From contig JAZKJL010000005.1 in the NCBI GenBank assembly GCA_040384325.1, positions 62,001 through 126,000 of the forward strand: DNA of 64,000 nucleotides, given 5' to 3'. The stretch is from JACMLX01 sp040384325 (GTDB taxonomy: Bacteria > Gemmatimonadota > Gemmatimonadetes > Gemmatimonadales > Gemmatimonadaceae). The position numbers and the translations under genes are program-made. This document shows positions 33,046 to 41,888 of this stretch, piece after piece; position 1 is the first letter of the stretch, and each line of letters starts with the position of its first letter. The notes below the pieces were generated by a model. It was given only the letters and a program-made list of their open reading frames with translations, was not told where the DNA came from and did not search any database.

Positions 33046-33714
33046 GTGATCACCTCCCCGATTCCGCTCTTCCCACTCGGCATGGTGCTGCTGCCGGGCG
33101 CGAGCGTGCCGCTGCACCTGTTCGAGCCGCGGTATCGCGCACTGCTGCGCGACGTGAATGCGACGACGCGACGCTTCGGGTTGATCATGCCGCCGCCCGA
33201 CACCGCCGAGGCCGACCTGCCGGTGGGACGGATCGGCTGTGTCGCCGTGATCACCGCCGCTGATGTCCTGCCCGACGGGCGCGCCAACATCGTGATCGAG
33301 GGTGCCGAGCGATTCCGGTTCGACGGGTACGTGGACCGCGGCACATCGTACCGCATGGGGAACGTCAGCGAGTACCAGGATCTCGACGATGAACCGCTGT
33401 CGCTGGCGGGCGCCGCCGATCGCGTGCGCACGCTGGCGCGGCGCGCGATGCAGGCGTCGATGACGATTCACGATGCCACCGGCGAGATGCCGGTGCTGGC
33501 GGAAGAACCCGGCGCGCTGTCGTTCCAGGTGGCTCACATGCTGCGGGTCGGCACCGAGATGCTCTACGAGTTGCTGGCCGGCCGCAGCGCGCTCGCGCGA
33601 CTGGAACAGGTGGAGCGGGCGATTCGCAGCGGACTGCAGGACATCGAGGGCGCCGCCACCCTTCACGTGCGTGCGAAGACGAACGGCTTCCATCATGGAC
33701 CACCACCGTCCTGA
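33046..33714 (+). CDS. LON substrate-binding-domain protein
   Basis: This 222-residue stand-alone Lon N-terminal-like domain protein starts IPLFPLGMVLLPGASVPLHL, has FEPRYRALLRDV and ends with the helical part of the domain. No ATPase or protease domain follows. Such proteins may act as adaptors or cereblon-like folds; the actual role is unknown. GTG is the start codon. The gene abuts glcD (stop TGA immediately followed by ATG). Confidence 0.88.
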   Translation: MITSPIPLFPLGMVLLPGASVPLHLFEPRYRALLRDVNATTRRFGLIMPPPDTAEADLPVGRIGCVAVITAADVLPDGRANIVIEGAERFRFDGYVDRGTSYRMGNVSEYQDLDDEPLSLAGAADRVRTLARRAMQASMTIHDATGEMPVLAEEPGALSFQVAHMLRVGTEMLYELLAGRSALARLEQVERAIRSGLQDIEGAATLHVRAKTNGFHHGPPPS

Positions 33715-35139
33715 ATGACGATGCAGACGCTTGGCACGACGCTGGCGCGAATCGTCGGGGAGCGCCGCGTGCTGGAACGCGCCAGCGCGTTGGTGGCCTA
33801 CCAGAGCGATGGCCTGCCCGGCTACCAGCAGGTGCCGTCGCTGGCAGTGTTTCCGGGAACGCGCGACGAACTGGTCGCCGTCGTGCGGGCACTGGCTGAC
33901 GCGGGTGTGCCGTTCGTCCCTCGCGGCGCGGGCACCGGGCTGAGTGGTGGTGCGCTGGCCGATGGCACGGTGCTGATCGGCCTCAATCGCCTCACGCGCA
34001 TCCTCGACATCGATCCGGTGAACCGCATCGCGACGGTGGAGCCGGGCGTGGTGAACACCACGCTGCAGAAGGCCGCCGGTCGCCATGGCCTGCACTACGC
34101 TCCCGACCCGTCCAGCCAGACCGCGTGCACGATCGGCGGCAACGTGGCCGAGAATGCGGGCGGTCCGCACTGCCTCAAGTACGGAGTGACGCTCAATCAC
34201 ACCGTCGCCTGCACCGTCATCCTGCCCGGTGGCGAGATCGTCACCCTCGGCAACGCACATGGCGAGGTGGCGGGGTACGACCTGCTTGGTGCGTTCGTCG
34301 GGTCGGAGGGCTGCTTCGGCATCGCGCTCGACTGCACCGTGCGCCTGTTGCCGGATGCACCGCGGGTGCGCACGCTGCTGGCCGACTTCATGTCACTGCA
34401 GCAGGCGGCGCGTGCCACCAGCGCGATCATCGCCAGCGGGATCCTTCCCGCCGCGCTGGAGATGATGGACGGTGCAGCAGTGCGGCTGGTGGAAGCGTCG
34501 GTGTATGCGGCGGGATATCCGACCGACTGCGAAGCAGTGCTGCTGGTGGACCTGGACGGCGTGACCGACGGGCTGGAAGAGGATGTGACGATGGTCGAGG
34601 CACTCTGTCGCGAACATGGTGCGCGGCAGGTGCGGATCGCGGCCGACGCGGTGGAACGCGCGCTGCTCTGGCAGGGCCGCAAGAAGGCGTTCGGCGCCAT
34701 GGGTCGCGCGGCGCCGCACCTCGTGCTCCAGGACGCGGTGGTGCCGCGCACCAAGCTGCCGGAGGTGCTCGGCGAGATCGCGGAGATCGGCGCGCGTCAC
34801 GGCCTCGCGGTGTGGAACATCTTCCACGCGGGTGATGGCAACCTGCATCCGAGCGTGAGTTACGACGCCGCCGATGCCGATGCCGCGCAGCGCGTGCATC
34901 AGTGCATGACGGAGATCATGCAGGCCTGCATCCGTGCTGGTGGCACCATCACCGGCGAACATGGCGTGGGTCTGGACAAGATCGATTACATGCCCTCGCT
35001 GTTCGATGGCGACACCCTGGCCGCGATGTGCCGGCTGCGCGACGTGTTCGATCCGGAACATCGCGCCAATCGCGGCAAGGTGGTGCCGGTGCATTCGTGC
35101 CGTGAATGGCACCAGACACCTGCCGGTCGCGGCGCGTGA
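33715..35139 (+). CDS. glcD: FAD-linked oxidase GlcD (glycolate/lactate oxidase subunit)
   Basis: This FAD-binding type-4 oxidase has 474 residues. The FAD-contact loop reads PRGAGTGLSGGAL, and the C-terminal half has NIFHAGDGNLHPSVSYD and GEHGVGLDKIDYMPS, both standard for GlcD/LldD-like subunits. It oxidises a 2-hydroxy acid, most likely glycolate or D-lactate, together with GlcE and GlcF encoded next. The substrate cannot be set from sequence alone. Confidence 0.93.
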   Translation: MTMQTLGTTLARIVGERRVLERASALVAYQSDGLPGYQQVPSLAVFPGTRDELVAVVRALADAGVPFVPRGAGTGLSGGALADGTVLIGLNRLTRILDIDPVNRIATVEPGVVNTTLQKAAGRHGLHYAPDPSSQTACTIGGNVAENAGGPHCLKYGVTLNHTVACTVILPGGEIVTLGNAHGEVAGYDLLGAFVGSEGCFGIALDCTVRLLPDAPRVRTLLADFMSLQQAARATSAIIASGILPAALEMMDGAAVRLVEASVYAAGYPTDCEAVLLVDLDGVTDGLEEDVTMVEALCREHGARQVRIAADAVERALLWQGRKKAFGAMGRAAPHLVLQDAVVPRTKLPEVLGEIAEIGARHGLAVWNIFHAGDGNLHPSVSYDAADADAAQRVHQCMTEIMQACIRAGGTITGEHGVGLDKIDYMPSLFDGDTLAAMCRLRDVFDPEHRANRGKVVPVHSCREWHQTPAGRGA

Positions 35140-36293
35140 CGGCGCTCGGCCTTCCTGAGCTGCTGGTGCCCACCACCGCCGAGTCGGCGCGCGAGGTGAT
35201 CGCGGACGCGCATGCGACACACGAGCCGCTGCGACTCGCCGGTGCGGGCCGCTGGCTGCGGGCCGGTGCGCCGGTGGCGTCCGCGCGCACGCTGATGCTG
35301 CGGCAACTGAGCGGCATCGTGGAGTACGTGCCCGGTGATCTGACCATCACGGCGCGCGCCGGCACGACGATGGCGGAACTCGCACAGGCCACGGCGGCGC
35401 ATGGGCAGTGGATTGGTCTCGACCCAGCCGGCGACACGAACGGCACCATCGGCGCCACCATCGCCACGGCGTCCAGCGGTCCGCTGGCGCACGCCTTCGG
35501 CACTCCGCGCGACCTCGTGCTGGGGCTCGAGTGCATCACCGGTTACGGCGAGATCGTGCGACCCGGTGGTCGCGTGGTGAAGAACGTAGCCGGCTTCGAC
35601 CTCGTGCGACTCTACACCGGCTCGTGGGGCACGCTCGGTGCGGTGACGCTGGTGACGATGCGCCTTCGTGCGCTGCCGGTGCACGACGTGACCCTGGCAA
35701 TGCCGCTCACCGATGCCGGGCAACTGGCTGCGCTGCTGCCGATGCTGCGTGCCAACACGGTGTCGCTGCTCGCCTGTGAATGGCTCGATGGCGGCACTGC
35801 ATCGCGCCTCGGCGCCGGCACCGGCGAGGACGTCATCCTGCTGCGGCTCGGAGGCAACGATCGGTTCGTCCGAGGGCAGCGTGCCGGGCTGGACTCGATC
35901 ACGTCCTGCCGCTCTGCCGATCCGGCACTGTGGGGCGCGATCCAGGCGCTCGATGCCGATGCCGAGGTGGTGCTGCGATACAGTGGCACGGTGAGTGATC
36001 TGCCGGCGCGCATCGCGCGGCTGCGCTCGACGCTCTCGGCCGCCGGAGCCACCGTCGCCATGCACGCCAGCCTCGGTCGCGGCATCGTGCGCGTGATCGT
36101 GAGTGCGGGTCTCGCGCAGGCGCGTGCGGCGTTGCAGGCCACTACGCCGGGCGAGACGCGGATCGCGGAGCGGATGCCGGAGACATGGTGGGCGACTGAA
36201 CTGGATGCCTTCACCGGTGGGCTGGCCGGTCGGATCCGCGCCGCGTTCGATCCCCATCAGGTGTGCAATCGCCGGCGCGTGCCCGATGCGTGA
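35136..36293 (+). CDS. glcE: Glycolate oxidase FAD-binding subunit GlcE
   Basis: This second FAD-binding-4 domain subunit (385 residues) is shorter than GlcD. Its cofactor loop includes GDTNGTIGATIATASSGPLA, followed by ITGYGEIVRPGGRVVKNVAG and FDLVRLYTGSWGTLG, typical of GlcE. The GTG at 35136 overlaps the glcD stop; an in-frame ATG at 35106 would lie deeper inside glcD. The end overlaps glcF. Confidence 0.92.
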   Translation: MTALGLPELLVPTTAESAREVIADAHATHEPLRLAGAGRWLRAGAPVASARTLMLRQLSGIVEYVPGDLTITARAGTTMAELAQATAAHGQWIGLDPAGDTNGTIGATIATASSGPLAHAFGTPRDLVLGLECITGYGEIVRPGGRVVKNVAGFDLVRLYTGSWGTLGAVTLVTMRLRALPVHDVTLAMPLTDAGQLAALLPMLRANTVSLLACEWLDGGTASRLGAGTGEDVILLRLGGNDRFVRGQRAGLDSITSCRSADPALWGAIQALDADAEVVLRYSGTVSDLPARIARLRSTLSAAGATVAMHASLGRGIVRVIVSAGLAQARAALQATTPGETRIAERMPETWWATELDAFTGGLAGRIRAAFDPHQVCNRRRVPDA

Positions 36294-37593
36294 CGCGTTG
36301 CCGGTGATGGAACCGATGGCCGTCACTCCTGCGTGTGCACTTCCGGGCTCGCCGCTCGCGCAGGCATCCGGCGGGATCGACGCCTGCGTGCACTGCGGAT
36401 TCTGCCTGCAGGCCTGCCCCACCTACCTCGCACTCGAGGACGAGAACGACAGTCCGCGCGGTCGCATCGTGCTGATGCGCGGTTTGCTGGATGGCGATGT
36501 GACGCCCGACGATCCGGTCGTGCAGCAGCATCTCGATCGCTGCCTGGGTTGTCGCGCCTGCGAAACGGCGTGCCCGAGTGGTGTGCCGTACGGCCACCTG
36601 CTGGAAGCCACGCGAGCCACGCTGCGTGCGACCACTGCACCGCCACTGGTGGCGCGCCTGATTTTGCGCGTCTTCGCCTCGCCGGTACTGCTGCGCGTGG
36701 CGCTGTTCGGCGGGCGAGTGCTGCGCGCGCTGCGGGTGCCGACGCTGCTGGCGACACTGCCCGGACGACTGGGTGCCGGCATGGCGATGCTGGCCGGCAC
36801 ACGACCGGTGCTCGCAACGCCCGACTGGCAGGCGCGCGGCGATGGGGCACGCGGACCGGCGACGCTGCTCACCGGGTGCGTGATGCAAGGACTGCAGACC
36901 GCCACCAACCGCGCCACCGAGCGAGTGCTGACGGTCAACGGCTATCGCATGGTGGCCACATCGGCGCAGGGCTGTTGCGGCGCACTACACGCGCATGCGG
37001 GTGACCTGCAGGCGGCGCGCGCGCTGGCGAAGGTCAACATCGCCGCATTCGAAGCCGACCCCGATGCGCTGGTGGTGGTCAACTCCGCCGGCTGTGGTGC
37101 GATGGTCAAGGAGTACGCGCACCTGCTGCACGACGAACCGGCGTGGCAGGCGCGCGCCGCGGCGATCAGCGCGCGCACGCGCGACGTGAGCGAACTGCTC
37201 GCTGCGGCGGGTCCGATGCCCGCCTCGTTGGCGTCGCCGGTGCGCATCACCTACGACGCCCCGTGCCACCTGCAGCACGCGCAGCGCATCACGCTGCCAC
37301 CGATGGCGGTGCTGGCGGCGATCGGCAACCTCACGCACCTGCCGTTGGAGGACAGCGACCAGTGCTGCGGCTCGGCGGGCATCTACAACCTGATCGAGCC
37401 GGATGTGTCAGACGCGGTGCTGGCGCCGAAGCTGCGACACATCGCTGCCACCGGCGCCGAGCTGGTGGTGACGGGAAATCCGGGCTGCCTGATGCAGATC
37501 AGCGCCGGGTTGCTGCGCGCCGGGTCGACCGTCCGTGTGGTGCACCCGGTGGACCTGCTCGATGCCGCCTACGCCGCTCGCACCACCCGCTGA
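36286..37593 (+). CDS. glcF: Glycolate oxidase iron-sulfur subunit GlcF
   Basis: This 435-residue subunit passes electrons from the flavin subunits. Two 4Fe-4S motifs are present, CVHCGFCLQACP and CLGCRACETACP, followed by two CCG domains with CCGALHAHAGD and CCGSAGIYN. The ATG lies within glcE and the stop overlaps the next gene (ATGA), so translation is coupled throughout. Electrons probably go to quinone. Confidence 0.95.
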   Translation: MRDALPVMEPMAVTPACALPGSPLAQASGGIDACVHCGFCLQACPTYLALEDENDSPRGRIVLMRGLLDGDVTPDDPVVQQHLDRCLGCRACETACPSGVPYGHLLEATRATLRATTAPPLVARLILRVFASPVLLRVALFGGRVLRALRVPTLLATLPGRLGAGMAMLAGTRPVLATPDWQARGDGARGPATLLTGCVMQGLQTATNRATERVLTVNGYRMVATSAQGCCGALHAHAGDLQAARALAKVNIAAFEADPDALVVVNSAGCGAMVKEYAHLLHDEPAWQARAAAISARTRDVSELLAAAGPMPASLASPVRITYDAPCHLQHAQRITLPPMAVLAAIGNLTHLPLEDSDQCCGSAGIYNLIEPDVSDAVLAPKLRHIAATGAELVVTGNPGCLMQISAGLLRAGSTVRVVHPVDLLDAAYAARTTR

Positions 37594-38267
37594 TGCGCCG
37601 CGTACTGGTGGTCGAAATCGAGGAGCTGCTGTTCGACACGCTGCACACGCGCGCGTCGGCACTGCACGTCGCGCTGTCGCAGGAAGGCATCGACGCCGAT
37701 TTCGACGTTGTGCACTCGGCACATCGCGGCGTCACGGCGGCGATGGCGCTCGATCGGCTTGCCGCCGCGCGTCAGCTCGACGCCACCGGACGCGAGCTGG
37801 TGCTGCATCGCGCCGCCACGACGGCGTCGCGGGTGTTCGACGTGCACGCGCCATCGTTCGACACGGGCGTGCGCGACCAGCTCGTGGCGCTGGCGGCCGA
37901 GTTGCCGCTGGCGGTCGTGACGCGCGCCACGGTGGAGGAGGCACAACGCTGGCTGGCGGCCGCCGATCTGGAGGCCTCCGTCACCGCCGTGTCATCGCTG
38001 GCCGGTCTCGACGCGGAGCAGCAGGCAACGGCCTGGCACGACGCGGTCCGTCGCGCGCGCGCCGAGCAGGGCGTGGCGATGGCGTCAGCAGCGCTCTTGG
38101 TGGGCGCGCGGCGTGCCGGCCTGCGCACGGTGCAGCTCGGCGACGCGTACGATCGCGACCGCGCCGGGTATCATGCAGAGGCGCACGTCGCATCGTTGGC
38201 GGAGATGAACGCCGCCGTCCTCGCCGGGCTCTTTCCCATGCCGCACGTCACTCCTCACGCCTCATGA
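37593..38267 (+). CDS. HAD-fold protein lacking catalytic aspartates
   Basis: The 224-residue protein aligns by eye with beta-phosphoglucomutase/phosphoglycolate phosphatase-type HAD proteins. Its cap contains RGVTAAMALDRL, and motif II is VVTRAT. The nucleophile motif that should read DxDGxxxDT is EIEELLFDT, with both aspartates replaced by Glu. The motif IV region VGARRAGLRTVQLG lacks the acidic pair. It is probably a pseudoenzyme or does other chemistry. It sits between glcF and ygfZ with four-base overlaps on both sides. GlcDEF makes glyoxylate from glycolate, so a phosphoglycolate-related origin is tempting but unproven. Confidence 0.7.
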   Translation: MRRVLVVEIEELLFDTLHTRASALHVALSQEGIDADFDVVHSAHRGVTAAMALDRLAAARQLDATGRELVLHRAATTASRVFDVHAPSFDTGVRDQLVALAAELPLAVVTRATVEEAQRWLAAADLEASVTAVSSLAGLDAEQQATAWHDAVRRARAEQGVAMASAALLVGARRAGLRTVQLGDAYDRDRAGYHAEAHVASLAEMNAAVLAGLFPMPHVTPHAS

Positions 38268-39283
38268 CTTCCTCGTTCGATTCGTCCTCGTCCCTCGGCG
38301 TCACCGTCTTTCACCGACGGGACCGGCTCCTGCTGCAGTTCACTGGTCCGAAGGCGGCGGAGTCACTCACGGGGCTGGTGACGAACGACGTGCTGGCGCT
38401 GCGCGGTGGTGATGGGCTGTACGCGTGTGCGCTGACGCCGAAGGGGCGGATCATCGCCGACGTCCGGATCCTGGCGATCGCCGACGACGCCGGTGCCGTG
38501 ACGACCCTCCTCGCCGACACGAATGCCGCCGCCGGCACCGGCTTCTCGGCCATGATCCGCAAGTACGTGAATCCGCGGACGGCGAAGTACACCGATCTCT
38601 CAGTGGTGACGACCTGCCTCACGCTCGCCGGTGACGGTGCACTGGCGCTGTTGGCGACACTCGGTGCCGACGAATCGCTCCTCGCGCCGCTGGCGTCGGG
38701 CAATCCGTTCACGCATCGCGAGCTGTCGCTGGGCGGAACAGTGGTTCGCGCCGTCCGTATTCCGGACCTCGGCGAGACCACTGCCCTCGACCTGCACGTC
38801 GCGGCTGCGGACGCCGAGGCGCTGCAGCAGCGTCTGCGCGACTCCGGTGCGACCGAGGGTGACATGCTGGAGTGGCACCGGCGCCGGGTGCTGGCCGACC
38901 GCCCCGAGTGGGGCGTCGACATGGACGAAGGCACGCTGGCGCAGGAGGCGAACATGGACGCGCTGCAGGCGATCTCGTACAAGAAGGGCTGCTACACCGG
39001 GCAGGAGACCGTGGCGCGCGTCCACTTCCGGGGCCACGTGAACCGCACGCTGCGCCGGGTGCGCTACGATGGCGACGCGCTGCCGGCGGTCGGCACCGCA
39101 CTCCTCGGGCCCGAAGATGCTGCGGTCGGCGATGCCCGATCGAGCGCGATGGTGGACGCGGGATCGGGCGTCGGCATCGCGATGCTGCGTCGTGAAGTCG
39201 GCGACGCGGCCACCCTGCGCTGGCTGGATGCGAACGGGACGGCGCACACCGCCACCGTGGTCGGAGCGGCGGCCGAGGCCTGA
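38264..39283 (+). CDS. ygfZ: YgfZ/GcvT-domain folate-binding protein
   Basis: This 339-residue protein has the family signature KKGCYTGQETVARVHFRGH, including the conserved Cys, and a GcvT-like fold (LLLQFTGPKAAESLTGLVTN, LTPKGRIIADVRI). YgfZ helps iron-sulfur enzymes and binds folate. As the last gene of an operon that encodes the iron-sulfur subunit GlcF, a cofactor-maintenance role fits. ATG 38264 overlaps the previous stop. Confidence 0.93.
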   Translation: MTSSFDSSSSLGVTVFHRRDRLLLQFTGPKAAESLTGLVTNDVLALRGGDGLYACALTPKGRIIADVRILAIADDAGAVTTLLADTNAAAGTGFSAMIRKYVNPRTAKYTDLSVVTTCLTLAGDGALALLATLGADESLLAPLASGNPFTHRELSLGGTVVRAVRIPDLGETTALDLHVAAADAEALQQRLRDSGATEGDMLEWHRRRVLADRPEWGVDMDEGTLAQEANMDALQAISYKKGCYTGQETVARVHFRGHVNRTLRRVRYDGDALPAVGTALLGPEDAAVGDARSSAMVDAGSGVGIAMLRREVGDAATLRWLDANGTAHTATVVGAAAEA

Positions 39284-39366
39284 CCTTTCTGGTTCGAGCG
39301 AGACACGTTCACCCAGCTCGAGCCCGATACCGTCGAGTCCGTTGAAAGGTCGGGACTCAAAAAGAA

Positions 39367-39395
39367 CGCGGGACTGCTCAGAGAGCAGCCCCGCG
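39367..39395 (-). terminator. Rho-independent terminator of the small lipoprotein gene
   Basis: Read on the minus strand, CGCGG and CTGCTC arms pair around a 3-base loop and are followed directly by TTCTTTTT (complement of 39359-39366). One A/C mismatch interrupts the stem. A second 8-base-pair hairpin (39398-39419, ATTTCGCC/GGCGAAAT) lies between the stop codon and this terminator. Confidence 0.85.
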
Positions 39396-39418
39396 CTATT
39401 TCGCCTTGGAGGGCGAAA

Positions 39419-39625
39419 TTACATCTTCTTGGCGGTGTCGGCGGCCGGGGCGGCCATCGCAGCGCTGTCGGGCTTGGTGGAGTCAGCCATGGCCGGAGCG
39501 GCCGGGGCCATCTCAGCTGCCGGGGCGGCGGCCGGAGCAGCTGCCGAATCGGCGGCCGGGGCTTCCGTCTTGGCGCCGCAGGCGGCGAGGACCAGCATGG
39601 CGGCGAACGTGGCGATACGCTTCAT
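39419..39625 (-). CDS. Small Ala/Pro-rich lipoprotein
   Basis: This 68-residue lipoprotein starts MKRIATFAAMLVLAACGA with lipobox LAAC, so the mature form begins at about Cys16. The mature part is a low-complexity chain of Ala, Pro, Asp, Thr and Met (APAADSAAAPAAAPAAEM). No fold is recognised. The expression signals are unusually strong: TTGACA/TATCCT promoter, a 5-prime hairpin, AGGAGA ribosome site 6 bases before the ATG and a T-tailed terminator. It may be an abundant structural lipoprotein, comparable in role to Lpp-like spacers, which is speculation. Confidence 0.85.
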   Translation of the reverse strand: MKRIATFAAMLVLAACGAKTEAPAADSAAAPAAAPAAEMAPAAPAMADSTKPDSAAMAAPAADTAKKM

Positions 39626-39663
39626 TGGAAAATCTCCTGGATATCCGAGGTGGTGTAACTGAA

Positions 39664-39695
39664 GCTTCCGTTCGGCGGGCCCGCCGGACGGAAGC
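39664..39695 (-). repeat. 32-base palindrome at the predicted 5-prime end of the lipoprotein mRNA
   Basis: Arms 39664-39679 and 39680-39695 are reverse complements with one wobble pair in 16 and no spacer. On the minus strand it begins just where transcription from the promoter at 39703-39730 should start. A 5-prime hairpin of this kind can protect mRNA from decay. Confidence 0.7.
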
Positions 39696-39702
39696 GGAGT
39701 GA

Positions 39703-39730
39703 AGGATATTCCGACGAGTTACCATGTCAA
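39703..39730 (-). promoter_or_regulatory. Sigma-70 promoter of the small lipoprotein gene
   Basis: On the minus strand TTGACA (39725-39730) is followed after 16 bases by TATCCT (39703-39708). The predicted start is near 39696. The -35 is a perfect consensus, rare in this GC-rich window. Confidence 0.6.
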
Positions 39731-39779
39731 GGGGAAACAGTCATTTTCTCCCCCTTTTCGCTCTCAGAGCTGCCGAGTT

Positions 39780-41873
39780 GTGCCGAATACAGCCGAAGTC
39801 ACCGCAACCGTGGTTCGTGGAGCCTGTCCGCACGACTGTCCGGACACCTGCGCCACGCTCGTGACCGTCGACGGAAATGGCCGCGCCGTCCGGATTCAGG
39901 GTGACGCCGAACATCCGGTCACGAGCGGTTTCCTGTGCGCCAAGGTCAACCGGTATCTCGAGCGCACATACCATCCGGAGCGCCTGACGACACCGCTTCG
40001 ACGCATCGGACCGAAGGGCACCGGCGCATTCGAAGCGTGCTCGTGGGATGACGCGCTGGGCGAAATCGCAACGCGGCTGAACGCGATTCGCAGCGGACCC
40101 ATGGGGCCGGAAGCGATCCTTCCGTATTCGTACGCCGGCACGATGGGGCAACTGCAAGGCAGCTCGATGGATCGCCGATTCTTCCATGCGATCGGTGCCA
40201 GCCGCCTCAACCGAACCATCTGCGCTGAAGCGGGACGCGTCGGGATGATGATGTCGGTAGGCGGCAGCATCGGTGCCGACATCGAGGGTGTGCCGGAGAG
40301 CGACCTGATATTGCTCTGGGGCACCAACACCCTGACCGCGAACCCGCACCTCTGGCCGTTCATCCTCGACGCGCGCAAGAAGGGCGCGCGGGTGATCTGC
40401 ATCGACCCGATCCGCACCCGCACCGCGGAACAGTGCGACGAGTGGATCGCGCTCAAGCCGGGCACCGACGCGGCGCTGGCACTGGGCATCATGCACGCGC
40501 TGTTCGCACACGACTGGCTCGATCACGACTACATCGCGCGATATACCACCGGTGTGGAGGCGTTGCGTGCGCGCGCCGCCGAGTGGCCGCTGGAACGTGC
40601 GGCCGAGGTGACGGGGATCGAGGCGGGGCGCATCGCGGCGCTGGCGGCAGCGTACGGCGCGGCGAAGGCGGCATTCCTCCGCCTCAACTACGGCCTCCAG
40701 CGGCATGCGGGCGGCGGCATGGCGGTTCGCACCATCGCCTGCCTTCCGGCGTTGACCGGGCATTGGCGCCGTGCCGGCGGAGGTGTGAACCTCTCGACCA
40801 GCGGCGCCTTCGCGATGGAGAAGAACGCACTGCAGCGGCCCGACCTGGGCCCGCCGGCGCGCACCATCAACATGTCGTTGCTCGGCGAGGCGCTGACAAC
40901 AGCCGATGCGGGCATCGGTGGACCACCGGTGCAGGCGCTGGTGGTCTACAACAGCAATCCTGCCGCCGTCGCTCCGGACCGATCAGCCGTGATCCGCGGG
41001 CTGGCGCGCGAGGACCTGTTCACGGTGGTGCTGGAGCATTTCCGCACCGACACCGCCGACTGGGCCGACTTCGTGCTGCCGGCCACCACGCAGCTCGAGC
41101 ACTGGGATGTGCACACGGCGTACGGCCATCTGTACGCATCGCTCAACCGCCCGGCCATCGCACCGATCGGCGAGTCACTGCCGAACACGGAGATCTTCCG
41201 CCGGCTGGCCGACGCGATGGGGCTCGACGAACCGAGCCTGCGCGACGACGACATCACGCTGATCCGACAGGCGTTGGCGTCGAACCATGAACGCATGCAG
41301 GGCGTGACGTTCGAGCATCTCCTGGAGCGTGGCTGGGTGCGGCTCAACGTGCCGCGCCCGTACCTGCCGTTCGCCAACGGTGGCTTCCTGACTCCGAGTG
41401 GTACGTGCGAGTTCGTCTCGCCGCGCCTGGCGGAGATGGGGATGGACGCGGTGCCGACCTACATCCCCCCGTACGAATCGGTCGAGACCGACCCGATGCT
41501 CGCGGCGCGTTTCCCGCTGCAGCTGATCTCGAGCCCGGCGCACCAGTTCCTCAACACCACGTTCGTGAACATTCCGACGCTGCGCCGTGCGGCGCGCGAG
41601 CCGGAGTGCGTGATGCACCCCGATGACGCCGGCCTGCGCGGACTTTCGGATGAGCAGGTGGTGCAGGTCGAGAACGACCGCGGGGCGTTTCATGCCCGGG
41701 TGCGGATCAGCGACGGCATCCGTGCCGGCGTGGTCTGGGCTCCGTCGATCTGGTGGACCAAGCTGGCGGGCGACGGTCGCAACGCGAACGACACCACCTC
41801 GCAGCGGCTCACCGACATGGGCGAAGGGCCGGTGTTCTACGACAACCTGGTCGAGGTCACTCCGGTGGGGTGA
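39780..41873 (+). CDS. Molybdopterin-dependent oxidoreductase (DMSO reductase family)
   Basis: This is a large catalytic subunit of about 697 residues. The N-terminal 4Fe-4S site is ACPHDCPDTC with a later FLCAKVNRY (Cys16, 20, 24 and 53 from the GTG start). The likely molybdenum ligand is Cys in NRTICAEAG. Bis-MGD-binding segments such as LLWGTNTLTANPHLW and VLEHFRTDTADWADFVLPAT are clear. The substrate is unknown. No small electron-transfer or membrane subunits accompany it, and no Tat signal is seen, so it is probably a soluble cytosolic enzyme. GTG 39780 is preferred because the ATG frame from 39699 adds unconserved sequence. Confidence 0.9.
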   Translation: MPNTAEVTATVVRGACPHDCPDTCATLVTVDGNGRAVRIQGDAEHPVTSGFLCAKVNRYLERTYHPERLTTPLRRIGPKGTGAFEACSWDDALGEIATRLNAIRSGPMGPEAILPYSYAGTMGQLQGSSMDRRFFHAIGASRLNRTICAEAGRVGMMMSVGGSIGADIEGVPESDLILLWGTNTLTANPHLWPFILDARKKGARVICIDPIRTRTAEQCDEWIALKPGTDAALALGIMHALFAHDWLDHDYIARYTTGVEALRARAAEWPLERAAEVTGIEAGRIAALAAAYGAAKAAFLRLNYGLQRHAGGGMAVRTIACLPALTGHWRRAGGGVNLSTSGAFAMEKNALQRPDLGPPARTINMSLLGEALTTADAGIGGPPVQALVVYNSNPAAVAPDRSAVIRGLAREDLFTVVLEHFRTDTADWADFVLPATTQLEHWDVHTAYGHLYASLNRPAIAPIGESLPNTEIFRRLADAMGLDEPSLRDDDITLIRQALASNHERMQGVTFEHLLERGWVRLNVPRPYLPFANGGFLTPSGTCEFVSPRLAEMGMDAVPTYIPPYESVETDPMLAARFPLQLISSPAHQFLNTTFVNIPTLRRAAREPECVMHPDDAGLRGLSDEQVVQVENDRGAFHARVRISDGIRAGVVWAPSIWWTKLAGDGRNANDTTSQRLTDMGEGPVFYDNLVEVTPVG

Positions 41874-41888
41874 GGTGGTCCCCGATGG

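Noticed and set aside
39284..39362. Ending signal for ygfZ on the plus strand
   Set aside because: The hairpins at 39367-39419 have their T-run on the minus strand only, so I assign them to the lipoprotein gene; no separate + terminator is evident.
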